Below, one piece after another: positions 42,097 through 50,218 of a DNA stretch of 64,000 nt. The stretch spans positions 1 through 64,000 of the forward strand of contig NZ_FMAG01000007.1 in NCBI RefSeq assembly GCF_900094585.1, read 5' to 3'. A program made the translations under genes and the position numbers. The stretch comes from Martinezella multihospitum. Its GTDB lineage: Bacteria; Pseudomonadota; Alphaproteobacteria; Rhizobiales; Rhizobiaceae. Within the stretch, counting starts at the first letter, position 1; every line of letters begins with the position of its first letter. The notes beneath the pieces were generated by a model, which was given only the letters and a program-made list of their open reading frames with translations, had not been told where the DNA came from and did not search any database.

Positions 42097-42752
42097 ATGG
42101 GCCGCACGATCTCGGCGGCCAGATGGGGTTTGGTCCGGTCGCGCCCGAACAAAATGAGCCTTATTTCCATGCGGAATGGGAAAAGCGGGCGCTTGGCATC
42201 ACGCTTTCCTGCGGTGCTTTCGGAGCCTGGACCATCGATGAAAGCCGGCACGCGCGCGAAAGCATTCCGCCGGCCGATTATCTTGCCGCCAGCTATTATG
42301 AAGTTTGGACGCGAGGCATCGACATGCTGCTGGAGCGGCATGGATTTGCAACGGTCGAGGAGTTGCGCGCCGGGCATTCGCTGGAACAGGGCAGGGCACC
42401 GAAGCGGGTGCTGAAAGCTGAAATGGTCGATGGCGTTTTGGCCAAGGGTGGCCCTTGCGACCGGCCGGTCGATACCGCACCGCTTTTTGCCATCGGCGAT
42501 CGTGTGCGGACGAAGAACTTCAATCCGACCGGCCACACCAGATTGCCGCGCTATGCCCGTGCCAAGACGGGTGTCATCGAGGCCGTGCAGGGATCGTTCG
42601 TATTCCCCGATGACAACGCCCATGGCCGCGGTGAAAATCCGCAATGGGTCTATACCGTGGTCTTCGATGGTGCCGAGATCTGGGGCGAGGGGGCTGATCC
42701 TTCGCTGACGGTGTCGATCGATGCGTGGGAGAGCTATCTTGAGCGCGTGTGA
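42093..42752 (+). CDS. nthB: Nitrile hydratase, beta subunit
   Basis: This 219-aa subunit pairs with alpha to form the active site pocket. It begins with the conserved MNGPHDLGGQMGFGPV motif of beta subunits. Other family blocks are PYFHAEWEKRALGIT, FAIGDRVRTKNFNPTGHTRLPRYARAKTG and the ending VFDGAEIWGEGADPSLTVSIDAWESYL. It overlaps the alpha stop by 4 bp and the activator gene start by 14 bp, so all three genes are coupled. Confidence 0.95.
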   Translation: MNGPHDLGGQMGFGPVAPEQNEPYFHAEWEKRALGITLSCGAFGAWTIDESRHARESIPPADYLAASYYEVWTRGIDMLLERHGFATVEELRAGHSLEQGRAPKRVLKAEMVDGVLAKGGPCDRPVDTAPLFAIGDRVRTKNFNPTGHTRLPRYARAKTGVIEAVQGSFVFPDDNAHGRGENPQWVYTVVFDGAEIWGEGADPSLTVSIDAWESYLERV

Positions 42753-43110
42753 GATCGCGTCACCTCTGGCGCAATCGCCCGGATTGCCAAAATCTACCGA
42801 TGGCGAGCCGGTCTTTCCCGGGCCCTGGGCGGCAGAGGCTTTCGCCATGACCGTTCATCTACATGAGAAGGGCCTGTTTGCCTGGAGCGAATGGGCCGAG
42901 CGATTGTCGGCCGAAGTGCACAAGCCTGGTCGCGCGCCTGACGGCAGTGATTATTTCGATTGCTGGGTGGCGGCGCTTTCGGGCTTGTTGGTGGCTAAGG
43001 GCATTGCAGATGCCGATGTGATTCTGGCTTTGCAGCAAAGCTGGCAACGGGCGGCGGAGGCAACACCGCATGGCAAGCCGATCGTGCTGGGGAACGATCC
43101 GCAGCATTGA
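42739..43110 (+). CDS. Nitrile hydratase accessory (activator) protein, P14K type
   Basis: This protein of about 123 aa is a nitrile hydratase activator resembling P14K-type chaperones, which help insert cobalt and oxidise the active-site cysteines. Its block FPGPWAAEAFAMTVHLHEKGLFAWSEWAERL resembles the shared beta-subunit/activator fold. I chose TTG 42739, preceded by a GGGAG site; ATG 42721 is also open. It lacks an amidase or cobalt transporter nearby. The function is inferred from family and operon position. Confidence 0.82.
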   Translation: MSACEIASPLAQSPGLPKSTDGEPVFPGPWAAEAFAMTVHLHEKGLFAWSEWAERLSAEVHKPGRAPDGSDYFDCWVAALSGLLVAKGIADADVILALQQSWQRAAEATPHGKPIVLGNDPQH

Positions 43111-43119
43111 AAGGGCAGG

Positions 43120-43335
43120 CTATCCTTGGGGCCATCCTTGTCCTTCGAGGTTTCGGTCCTTTCGATAAGCTCAGGGAACCTTCGCGCCTCAGGATGAGGA
43201 TGGAGCGCGTGCTGTAATTGTTGCAGCCTGATTTTACCGGAATGCACAAAAGACCAGCCCTCATGGTGAGGAGGCCCAAGGGGCCGTCTCGAACCACGAG
43301 GGCGGGTGCAGGCTTCCCTATCCTCGTGTCTCCGC
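43120..43335. repeat. Dispersed intergenic repeat sequence
   Basis: This noncoding interval between convergent genes has the look of rhizobial intergenic repeats, with CTCATG/GAGG palindromic blocks. The 15-mer GTGAGGAGGCCCAAG at 43266-43280 also occurs at 1182-1196. No gene is supported here. It may form a secondary structure that ends both converging transcripts. Confidence 0.5.
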
Positions 43336-43338
43336 AGA

Positions 43339-44142
43339 CTAAGACGAGAACTGCCTGTAACATTCGTCCGCCACCTGCCGCAGCATGTCGCGAGAGATCT
43401 CGCCCGTGACGGCATAGCCGAGGTCGCCGTCGATCCAGTAGAAAGTCTCGACGGCCTTGTCGCTGGCGAAGCGGAAGCTGGTCGTGGTGTTGCCGCTGTT
43501 GCGGCCCACCAGCACTGTTAGGCGCTGGCCGCTGGCATTTTCATACATGAACAGAGCGCCTGGCGTGCCGTTGATCGGCAGCAGCCGGCCGCCGACGAGC
43601 TGGAATCCCAGTCTCTGCAGGCTCGGCACCTTGAGGCCGGCGACGTTCATGCGCTTGCCGAGCCAGGTAGCGAGATGCGCCTCCTGATCTGCGCCGACTT
43701 CGACGGGGTGGCGGACATCGCTGGCATAGACGACAAAGGCCGAGTGTGCCTGCTGCGGCAGGGCTTCGATCGATGTCAGCTGCAATTCGCGCGGCGCCAG
43801 GAGATCCGGGCCGAAATGGCCGGCTGCCGCACCGGCGATGAAGAGCGCCAGCGATGCGGCGAGCATCATCAGCTTGCGGCTTCTTTGTAACGGTAAAGGC
43901 GGTGTGTCGGGCGTGCTTTTGCTTTCGGAAATTAGGTTGGCGTCGCCATCCTTCGATATCGCATAGGGAAAGAACATGGCCCGGATTTCATCGTTCTGAG
44001 TCTGCCAAGCCGCCACGGAGGCAGCATCCTCGGGGTTTTCTGCCAGCCAAGCTTCCAATTCCGCCTGCTTTTCCGGCGGCAGAAGGCCATCGGCAAAGGC
44101 GTGAAGATCCGCTTCGGTCACGGTCGGTTGGCGTTCGTTCAT
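43339..44142 (-). CDS. Anti-sigma factor, membrane-anchored
   Basis: This 267-aa protein has a cytoplasmic N-terminal anti-sigma domain (TEADLHAFADGLLPPEKQAELEAWLAENPED), one transmembrane helix (about residues 91-110, MMLAASLALFIAGAAAGHFG) and a periplasmic domain with FWIDGDLGYAVTGEI-like ending. The N-terminal domain lacks the HxxxCxxC zinc motif, so it is not a zinc-binding (ZAS) type. Its start overlaps the ECF sigma gene by 4 bp, so it very likely inhibits that sigma factor. Confidence 0.87.
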   Translation of the reverse strand: MNERQPTVTEADLHAFADGLLPPEKQAELEAWLAENPEDAASVAAWQTQNDEIRAMFFPYAISKDGDANLISESKSTPDTPPLPLQRSRKLMMLAASLALFIAGAAAGHFGPDLLAPRELQLTSIEALPQQAHSAFVVYASDVRHPVEVGADQEAHLATWLGKRMNVAGLKVPSLQRLGFQLVGGRLLPINGTPGALFMYENASGQRLTVLVGRNSGNTTTSFRFASDKAVETFYWIDGDLGYAVTGEISRDMLRQVADECYRQFSS

Positions 44143-44690
44143 CTTGGTCTCCGAAGCGTGACAACGTTGTCGGCATTCAACAGGCTGGTCATCTTCTGCC
44201 GTGCACGCGACAGGCGCGACATGACAGTGCCGATCGGGATCTCAAGCATGTCTGCGACATCCTGATAGCTGTAACCTTCGACGACGACGAGCATCAGCAC
44301 GGCGCGATACTCTTCGCCGAGGCTGTTCAGCGCCGTTTCCAGGCGCGACCGCTGTAGCGGATCATTGTCCGTTTCGGCTGCCGGCAGATGGCTGTTGTCA
44401 TCGATATCGACAAAACTGCGGCCGCCTTGCTGGCGCCGCCCGTTGCGATAGAGATTGGTCATGATGGTCAGGACCCAGCCGCGCAGGTTCAGCCCGCGCC
44501 ATTGGCCGCGGCGGGTCAGAACCTTCTCGACGCAGTCCTGAAGCAAGTCCTCGCCATCGGCATCCGAGCGGGTGAGGCTGCGAGAATAGCGCCGCAACGA
44601 GGGGAGGAGCGCCAGCACCTCCGCCTCGAAGCTGTCAGGCGCGGGGGATGTTCCCGCCGCGCCATTTGGACGGTCAGGGCCGTGCGGCAT
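44139..44690 (-). CDS. ECF RNA polymerase sigma factor
   Basis: This sigma-70-family factor of about 183 aa has only regions 2 and 4, as in ECF factors. Region 2 contains DGEDLLQDCVEKVLTRRGQWRGLNLRGWVLTIMTNLYRN in overlapping blocks, and region 4 has GYSYQDVADMLEIPIGTVMSRLSRAR. I favour the ATG at 44690 (MPHGPDRPNG); a longer frame to 44738 exists but overlaps the preceding gene further. Its stop overlaps the anti-sigma start. The operon order is secreted protein, sigma, anti-sigma, suggesting that the secreted protein is part of the regulon. Confidence 0.9.
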   Translation of the reverse strand: MPHGPDRPNGAAGTSPAPDSFEAEVLALLPSLRRYSRSLTRSDADGEDLLQDCVEKVLTRRGQWRGLNLRGWVLTIMTNLYRNGRRQQGGRSFVDIDDNSHLPAAETDNDPLQRSRLETALNSLGEEYRAVLMLVVVEGYSYQDVADMLEIPIGTVMSRLSRARQKMTSLLNADNVVTLRRPR

Positions 44691-45054
44691 CCCATACGCC
44701 CTTGAAACCGTCGCCGGCGACATCACCGGACTTTGCATCCTTGACGAAGAAATAGAGCGGCATGCCGTCCTTTGCCCACTGTTTCATCCCGTCCTTGCGG
44801 GTAATGATCGAATATGCACCTTCCGCCTTGGCCTTGTCATCGGCCATCAGCGGCGGCCAGGCTTTCTCGCAATCGCCGTTGCAATTGGACACGCCAGCCT
44901 TGTCGTTCTTGAAGGTGTAGAGCGTCTTGCCGTTTTCGCCGGCCAGCACCTTGCCCTTGGCGCTTTCGACCGTCTTGACCGGGGCTGCGGCAAGGGCGGC
45001 GGTGGCAAAGGCCGATGCCGCAGTGAGCGCGGCCAGGAATCTCAGGGTCTTCAT
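44674..45054 (-). CDS. Secreted protein with COG4315-type repeats
   Basis: This 126-aa protein has a signal peptide (KTLRFLAALTAASAFATAALA) and two copies of the short motif Y-x-F/W/Y-x-x-D (YTFKND and YFFVKD), features of the COG4315 predicted lipoprotein family, but no lipobox Cys. A pair of Cys residues (SNCNGDCEKAW) could form a disulfide or bind a ligand. It is upstream of, and overlaps, the ECF sigma gene, so it may belong to the sigma's autoregulated operon. Function is unknown. Confidence 0.8.
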   Translation of the reverse strand: MKTLRFLAALTAASAFATAALAAAPVKTVESAKGKVLAGENGKTLYTFKNDKAGVSNCNGDCEKAWPPLMADDKAKAEGAYSIITRKDGMKQWAKDGMPLYFFVKDAKSGDVAGDGFKGVWDAARP

Positions 45055-45204
45055 GATATCTCTCCTCGGGTGGTGGACAATGATTGTCCAGGCTACGCAT
45101 TTGCGTTGCCGGACATGAGACACCGGTGCTCCCGAATTTATTCCCGAGCTGCCAGGTATTTTTTACTGCTTGCGTCTCGCGGCCGAATCCTGCCAAGTCG
45201 GCCC

Positions 45205-46332
45205 ATGCAATTCGCGCCGCAACAAGATGAAGCGCTCAAGGCCGTTGCCAAATGGCTGAAGGAGGGGCGCTCGCCGTTGTTCCGTCTGTTCGGCTATGCC
45301 GGCACGGGCAAGACGACGCTTGCGCGGCATTTTGCCGAGAACGTGGATGGCGAGGTGCTGTTTGCGGCCTTCACCGGCAAGGCGGCGCAGGTGCTGCGCT
45401 CGCGTGGCGCCTCCAATGCCAAGACCATCCATTCCTTGATTTACCGGCCGCGCGGCGAGGAAGCCGTCGAAGATGAAGAGACGGGCAAGACCTCGATCGC
45501 CCCGATGTTCACCATCAACCGCCAGAGCCCGGTCGCCAAGGCTGCTCTCATCATCGTCGATGAATGCTCTATGGTGGACGAGGCGCTCGGCAAGGATCTG
45601 ATGAGTTTCGGAACGCCTATTCTGGTGCTCGGCGACCCCGGGCAGCTGCCGCCCGTTTCCGGCGGTGGTTTCTTCACCAACGAAGAGCCGGATTACCTGC
45701 TGACGGATATTCATCGTCAGGCCCGCGACAACCCGATCATCCAGCTCGCCATGCAGGTGCGCGAGGGCAAGGAGATCATGCATGGTGATTATGGCACTGC
45801 GCAGGTGATCTCTAAAAACGAGGTCACGCAGCCGCTGGTGCTGGAAGCCGATCAGGTCCTCGTCGGCACCAACAGGACGCGCCGGCGCTACAATCAGCGT
45901 CTGCGCGAGCTGAAAGGTTTTACAGCCGATTACCCGCAATCCGGCGACAAGCTGGTTTGCCTGCGCAACGATCCCGCCAAGGGGCTGCTGAACGGCTCGC
46001 TCTGGCAGGTCATGACGTCCTCTCGGGAAACGACGAAGCCGGGCATCAACCTACTGGTGCGGCCGGAAGATGACGACATGGATCGAGGTGCTGCCAAGAT
46101 CAAGCTCTTGAAGCAGGCCTTCGAGGAAGTCGAGGGCGAGATCCCGTGGTCGACGCGCAAGCGCTACGACGAGTTCGACTACGGCTATGCGCTGACCGTG
46201 CACAAGGCGCAGGGTTCGCAGTGGAACAATGTCGTGCTGTTCGACGAGAGCTGGGCGTTTCGCGATACGCGCGAGCGCTGGCTTTATACCGCGATTACCC
46301 GCGCCGCCGAGACGCTGACGATCGTCCGATAG
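45205..46332 (+). CDS. ATP-dependent RecD-like DNA helicase
   Basis: This 375-aa SF1B helicase has Walker A FGYAGTGKTTLARHF (about residues 28-42), a motif II region LIIVDECSMVDEAL, LVLGDPGQLPPVSGGGFF (motif III) and the C-terminal UvrD_C_2 block YGYALTVHKAQGSQWNNVVLFDES...YTAITRAAETL. It is shorter than RecD2 and lacks its N-terminal tandem HhH domain. The ATG at 45205 is chosen because residues before it are unlike the family. It is likely a DNA-repair or phage-type helicase; nothing else suggests a defence island. Confidence 0.85.
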   Translation: MQFAPQQDEALKAVAKWLKEGRSPLFRLFGYAGTGKTTLARHFAENVDGEVLFAAFTGKAAQVLRSRGASNAKTIHSLIYRPRGEEAVEDEETGKTSIAPMFTINRQSPVAKAALIIVDECSMVDEALGKDLMSFGTPILVLGDPGQLPPVSGGGFFTNEEPDYLLTDIHRQARDNPIIQLAMQVREGKEIMHGDYGTAQVISKNEVTQPLVLEADQVLVGTNRTRRRYNQRLRELKGFTADYPQSGDKLVCLRNDPAKGLLNGSLWQVMTSSRETTKPGINLLVRPEDDDMDRGAAKIKLLKQAFEEVEGEIPWSTRKRYDEFDYGYALTVHKAQGSQWNNVVLFDESWAFRDTRERWLYTAITRAAETLTIVR

Positions 46333-46519
46333 GCGAAGGCGGCGGCAACGAATATCCTAGGAATGGCCTGGCTTGCGGTGGTGTCACTGTACGGTGATGC
46401 CCGTACCGCACGCCCATCAAAGTTTTGCATGGGTTGATGTCTGAATCTCGTTGGTTTTGCTGGGCATAATGGCATAAAACGGCTCACATCATCCGCTTTG
46501 AAAATCAGGGATTTCGATC

Positions 46520-47272
46520 ATGCCCGCCAAGCTTTCCGTGAACCTCAACGCCATCGCGATGCTGCGCAACCGGCGTGATCTTCCCTGGCCGAGCGTTACG
46601 GGCTTGGGACGCATCGCACTTGCTGCTGGTGCCAGCGGTCTGACGGTGCATCCGCGCCCCGATCAGCGGCATGTCCGCTTCTCTGATCTGCCCGATATCC
46701 GCGCGCTGATCGACGACGAGTTTCCGGAAGCCGAGTTCAACATTGAGGGCTATCCGAGCGACGAGTTCTTCGATCTCTGCGCCGCCGCTGAGCCCGAGCA
46801 GGTGACTCTGGTGCCTGACGATCCCGCGCAGGCGACATCGGATCACGGCTGGGACTTTCGCAAAAACCGCGAGCTGCTGGTCGACGTCGTTGCCAAGTAC
46901 AAGACGATCGGCTGCCGCGTCTCGCTGTTTGCCGATGGCGACGGCGATGCCGACGCGGTGAAGATCGCCAGGGAAGTCGGCGCCGATCGCATCGAACTCT
47001 ATACTGGCCCTTACGGTGGCTGCTATGACGATCCGCAGAAGGCCGCCGTCATCCTTGAAGCGCTCGGCAAGACTGCCGATGCCGCGTTTGCCAACGGGCT
47101 CGATGTGAATGCCGGCCACGACCTGACTGTTGCCAACCTGCCTGCGCTCTTGAAGCGCATTCCGAAGCTTGCGGAGACTTCGATCGGCCATGGGCTGACT
47201 GCCGATGCATTGGAGTACGGTATGGCCGAAACCGTGCGGCGTTTTCGCCGGGCCTGTGGGCAGGTGGTTTGA
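46520..47272 (+). CDS. pdxJ: Pyridoxine 5'-phosphate synthase
   Basis: PdxJ closes the ring in vitamin B6 synthesis, condensing 1-deoxyxylulose-5-phosphate with 3-amino-1-hydroxyacetone phosphate. This 250-aa TIM-barrel protein starts KLSVNLNAIAMLRNRRDLPWPSV, has the HPRPDQRHVRFSDL loop, the EFNIEGYPSDEF active-site strand and GHDLTVANLPAL, and ends SIGHGLTADALEYGMAETVRRF. It appears monocistronic, with 187 bp of upstream noncoding sequence for its promoter. Confidence 0.95.
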   Translation: MPAKLSVNLNAIAMLRNRRDLPWPSVTGLGRIALAAGASGLTVHPRPDQRHVRFSDLPDIRALIDDEFPEAEFNIEGYPSDEFFDLCAAAEPEQVTLVPDDPAQATSDHGWDFRKNRELLVDVVAKYKTIGCRVSLFADGDGDADAVKIAREVGADRIELYTGPYGGCYDDPQKAAVILEALGKTADAAFANGLDVNAGHDLTVANLPALLKRIPKLAETSIGHGLTADALEYGMAETVRRFRRACGQVV

Positions 47273-47328
47273 GCAAGAATAGGCTTGGCGCTCGTCAGGC
47301 GGTGGCGTCGCTGACGTGCCATTGTGCC

Positions 47329-47475
47329 TGGCCCCTCATCCTAGCCTTCTCCCCGCTTGCGGGGGGAAGGGACGACAGCGCCAAGTGGTGCTTATCTCAT
47401 TCGATTTGAATTAATGCGTGAGGCATGAAAACTCCCTCTCCCCGCTGGCGGGGAGAGGGCTGGGGTGAGGGGCCA
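47329..47475. repeat. Dispersed 147-bp palindromic element
   Basis: The outer 28-bp arms (47329-47356 and 47448-47475) are inverted and match at 25 of 28 positions. An inner hairpin with CTCTCCCCGC/GCGGGGAGAG arms lies at 47436-47457. It fills the space between the convergent pdxJ and QorB-like genes, so it may be a terminator as well as a mobile palindromic repeat. Confidence 0.75.
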
Positions 47476-47520
47476 GACACAGAAGTGCGGCAATAGCGGA
47501 TTAGCCCGACCTCCCAAAAC

Positions 47521-48408
47521 TCAGCCGAGCAACGCGGCCTTATGTTCCTCGAAGAAGCTGCGCAGCGTCTGCGGCTCCTTGCCGGTGAGCTTGTTGAAGT
47601 CGTTGGTGAGGATGTCGAATTTGCCGGCGCGGGTGTTGGCGTTAGCGGAAACAAGCATGTCGACGACGAAGGGCGGCAGGCCCGCGCCGGCAAGACCGGC
47701 GGCGAACTGTTCGTCATTGACCTGCACGACTTCGAGCGGCCGGCCGGTGATCCTGCTGACGACGCTTGCAATGTCCTCGACGGTGACGGCTGTCGAGCCG
47801 GTCAGCGTATAGGTGGCGCTCTCAGCCGTCTCGGAAGCCAAGGCAGAGGCGATGGCAAGCGCGCAATCGTCACGGCTGATATTGCTGACGCGGCCGCCGC
47901 CGGTCGCGGTGTACCACTTGCCGGTTTCGAGGCTGTGCGGCAGGCCATGCAGATAATTGTCGAAATACCAGGCGTCGCGCAGGATCGTGTAGCCGATGCC
48001 GCTCGCCTTGATGGCGTTTTCCGTGCCGAGGTGATCGGGGGCGAAGCTGACGAGAGAGCCTTCCGGGGCAGGCATGGAGGTATAGAGAATATGCTTCACG
48101 CCGGCTTTCTTGGCGGCTTCCACAGCAGCCGTCTGCTGCGTCAGGCGCTGGCCGGGAACGGCGAGCGCATCGGTGCTGATGATCAGCAGACGGTCGACGC
48201 CGGCGAAGGCGGCGGCCAGCGTGGCAGCATCATCGAAATCGGCCGTGCGGGTAAGCACGCCCTTGGCGGCTAGACCAGCGAGCTTCTCCGGGCTGCGCGT
48301 AGCGGCGATGATACGGTCGGGAGCGACCTTGTATGTCTCCAGAAGGTGATGAATGACGCGCTGGCCAAGCTGACCCGCGGCGCCGGTGACGAGAAGAGTG
48401 CTGCTCAT
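47521..48408 (-). CDS. NmrA-like NAD(P)H:quinone oxidoreductase (QorB type)
   Basis: This 295-aa atypical SDR has the N-terminal dinucleotide motif LVTGAAGQLGQRV, typical of QorB (YtfG)/NmrA-like proteins, and no classical YxxxK active-site motif in the usual place. Family members reduce quinones with NAD(P)H. The gene is divergent from an HxlR regulator, the same arrangement as qorB-qorR, which suggests regulation by that protein. Confidence 0.86.
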   Translation of the reverse strand: MSSTLLVTGAAGQLGQRVIHHLLETYKVAPDRIIAATRSPEKLAGLAAKGVLTRTADFDDAATLAAAFAGVDRLLIISTDALAVPGQRLTQQTAAVEAAKKAGVKHILYTSMPAPEGSLVSFAPDHLGTENAIKASGIGYTILRDAWYFDNYLHGLPHSLETGKWYTATGGGRVSNISRDDCALAIASALASETAESATYTLTGSTAVTVEDIASVVSRITGRPLEVVQVNDEQFAAGLAGAGLPPFVVDMLVSANANTRAGKFDILTNDFNKLTGKEPQTLRSFFEEHKAALLG

Positions 48409-48545
48409 ATGTTTTTCCTTGTTTGACCGCCGCGGATTTGCAGAGGCTTGTTGCTCTCAAAAAGAGACCAACTCTACATTGGGGTTTGACTTCGACCTGT
48501 AAAGGAGGCAGTTTTTTAGCTCTACGTTACCAAAAGGGAACCGCC

Positions 48546-48962
48546 TTGAGCACCAGTACTGTCGTCAATTTGCGCAACACGAAGGTACCGTTGCGAGCCG
48601 TCGATATCAGCAAGGTCACATTTACGGATTGCCCGGTGCGGGATCTGGTCTCGCAGATCGGCGGCAAGTGGTCGGTGCTGTTGCTGGAAGCTTTGGCGCA
48701 GCGGCCCTATCGCTTCGGCGAACTGCGCCGCATGGTGCCCGATATCTCCCAGCGCATGTTGACACAGACGCTGCGCGAGCTTCAACGCGACGGCTATATC
48801 GGTCGCGAGGTTTTCCCGACAAAGCCGCCGAGCGTCGAATATCGCATGACCGATCTTGGCTATTCGCTCTACGAACCGCTGGCGCAGCTTTTGAACTGGG
48901 CCGAGGCCAATCATGAAGCCGTGCGGGCGGCCCGTGTCCGTTTCGATCAATCGCCGGACTGA
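48546..48962 (+). CDS. HxlR-family transcriptional regulator (QorR-like)
   Basis: This winged-helix HxlR regulator of about 138 aa contains CPVRDLVSQIGGKWSVLLLEAL, then RFGELRRMVPDISQRMLTQTLRELQRDGYI and the typical end FPTKPPSVEYRMTDLGYSLYEPL. The single Cys at the start (TDCPVR) matches the redox-sensing Cys of HypR/QorR-type proteins. The start is uncertain: TTG 48546 follows an AAAGGGA site. It is divergent from the QorB gene and 8 bp before the FAD monooxygenase gene, so it may control both. Confidence 0.87.
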   Translation: MSTSTVVNLRNTKVPLRAVDISKVTFTDCPVRDLVSQIGGKWSVLLLEALAQRPYRFGELRRMVPDISQRMLTQTLRELQRDGYIGREVFPTKPPSVEYRMTDLGYSLYEPLAQLLNWAEANHEAVRAARVRFDQSPD

Positions 48963-48970
48963 GCCTTATC

Positions 48971-50218
48971 GTGAAGCCCTTGAAGATCGCTATTGTCGGC
49001 GCCGGGCCTGCCGGTCTTGCCGCTTCTCTTTTTCTTACTCGTGCTGGCCACGCGACCGATATTATCGAAAGATTCGACAGCCCGGCCCCCGTCGGCTCGG
49101 CGCTGATGCTGCAGCCGACCGGATTGACCGTGCTGGAATCGCTGGGGCTCGGTCCTGCAATCCATGCCGCCGGCAATCGTATCGACCGCCTGTTCGGTAC
49201 TGAAACCACCCGTGGTCGCATTGTCCTCGATGTGCGCTACAACGCGCTGCCGGGTGGGCGCTATGGGCTCGGCGTTCATCGTGCTGCGCTGTTCGATACG
49301 CTTTACGCTGAAGTCTCCGCACGGCGACATCCGATCCATACCGGGCAGAGGGTCGTCGGCGTGAGGGAGGAGGGTGGTGAGGGCTATCTTTCCGTCGAAG
49401 GAGGTGAACGCCTCGGGCCATACGATCTCGTCATCGATGCCAGCGGCGCGCGCTCGGAGCTGGTTGCAGCCTCGCCCGTTGCGCCGCGTGCCCAAAATCT
49501 CGTCTACGGCGCCTTCTGGGCGACGCTCGATTGTCCGGACGGATTGGTGGATCAGGCGGCATTGACGCAGCGCTACGACAGGGCGAGCGTGATGATCGGC
49601 GTCCTGCCGATCGGCAGCCGCAGGCCGCATTTGCCGAAACAGGCGGCCTTGTTCTGGAGCCTCAAGGTCGCTGACGCCGATGAGGTGCGCAGGCTCGGGC
49701 TCGAGTGCTGGAAGAACAGGATTCGCGGCTACTGGCCGGAATGCGAGCCGCTGCTAGAGCAGATCACCGATTGGGATCAGCTGACGCTGGCGCGTTATGC
49801 CCATCGTACCGTGAAAACACCCTATAGCGGACGGACTGTCTTCGTCGGCGACGCGGCACATTCCACCAGCCCGCAACTAGGGCAGGGTGCCAATATGGCG
49901 CTCCTCGATGTCGCGGCTCTGGCGCATGCGCTTGCGGGGCATGAAACCATCGAGGCTGCTCTTTCAGCCTATGCCAAGGCGCGGCGGATGCATGTGCGGC
50001 TGTTCCAGCTGCTGTCGCTGGCGTTCACGCCTTTCTACCAATCGGATTCGGCGGCGCTGGCCTGGATCAGGGACCGGCTGGTTGCCACCATTGCCAAGGT
50101 GCCTCCTGCGCCGCAGATCCTGGCGGGCATCGTTTCCGGTACGCTGATCGATCCGTTCCACGGCGCAGGCTTGCGGGAATGTGACTGGCTGCGGCTGGCT
50201 CTGCCGCAGCCGTCGTGA
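48971..50218 (+). CDS. FAD-dependent monooxygenase (PheA/TfdB-type hydroxylase family)
   Basis: This 415-aa flavoprotein has the N-terminal Rossmann motif IVGAGPAGLAASLFLTRAGH, the middle motif (GDAAH-type) FVGDAAHSTSPQLGQGANMALLDVAALAHAL and no second domain. It resembles salicylate/UbiH-type single-component hydroxylases. The start GTG 48971 is 8 bp after the HxlR stop, so the two are likely co-transcribed. Its stop is directly adjacent to the 3' end of the convergent MFS gene. The aromatic substrate is unknown. Confidence 0.86.
   Translation: MKPLKIAIVGAGPAGLAASLFLTRAGHATDIIERFDSPAPVGSALMLQPTGLTVLESLGLGPAIHAAGNRIDRLFGTETTRGRIVLDVRYNALPGGRYGLGVHRAALFDTLYAEVSARRHPIHTGQRVVGVREEGGEGYLSVEGGERLGPYDLVIDASGARSELVAASPVAPRAQNLVYGAFWATLDCPDGLVDQAALTQRYDRASVMIGVLPIGSRRPHLPKQAALFWSLKVADADEVRRLGLECWKNRIRGYWPECEPLLEQITDWDQLTLARYAHRTVKTPYSGRTVFVGDAAHSTSPQLGQGANMALLDVAALAHALAGHETIEAALSAYAKARRMHVRLFQLLSLAFTPFYQSDSAALAWIRDRLVATIAKVPPAPQILAGIVSGTLIDPFHGAGLRECDWLRLALPQPS

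Noticed and set aside
45205..46332. RecD-like helicase as a defence gene
   Set aside because: It stands alone next to pdxJ and the sigma-factor operon; no restriction, nuclease or other defence component is adjacent.
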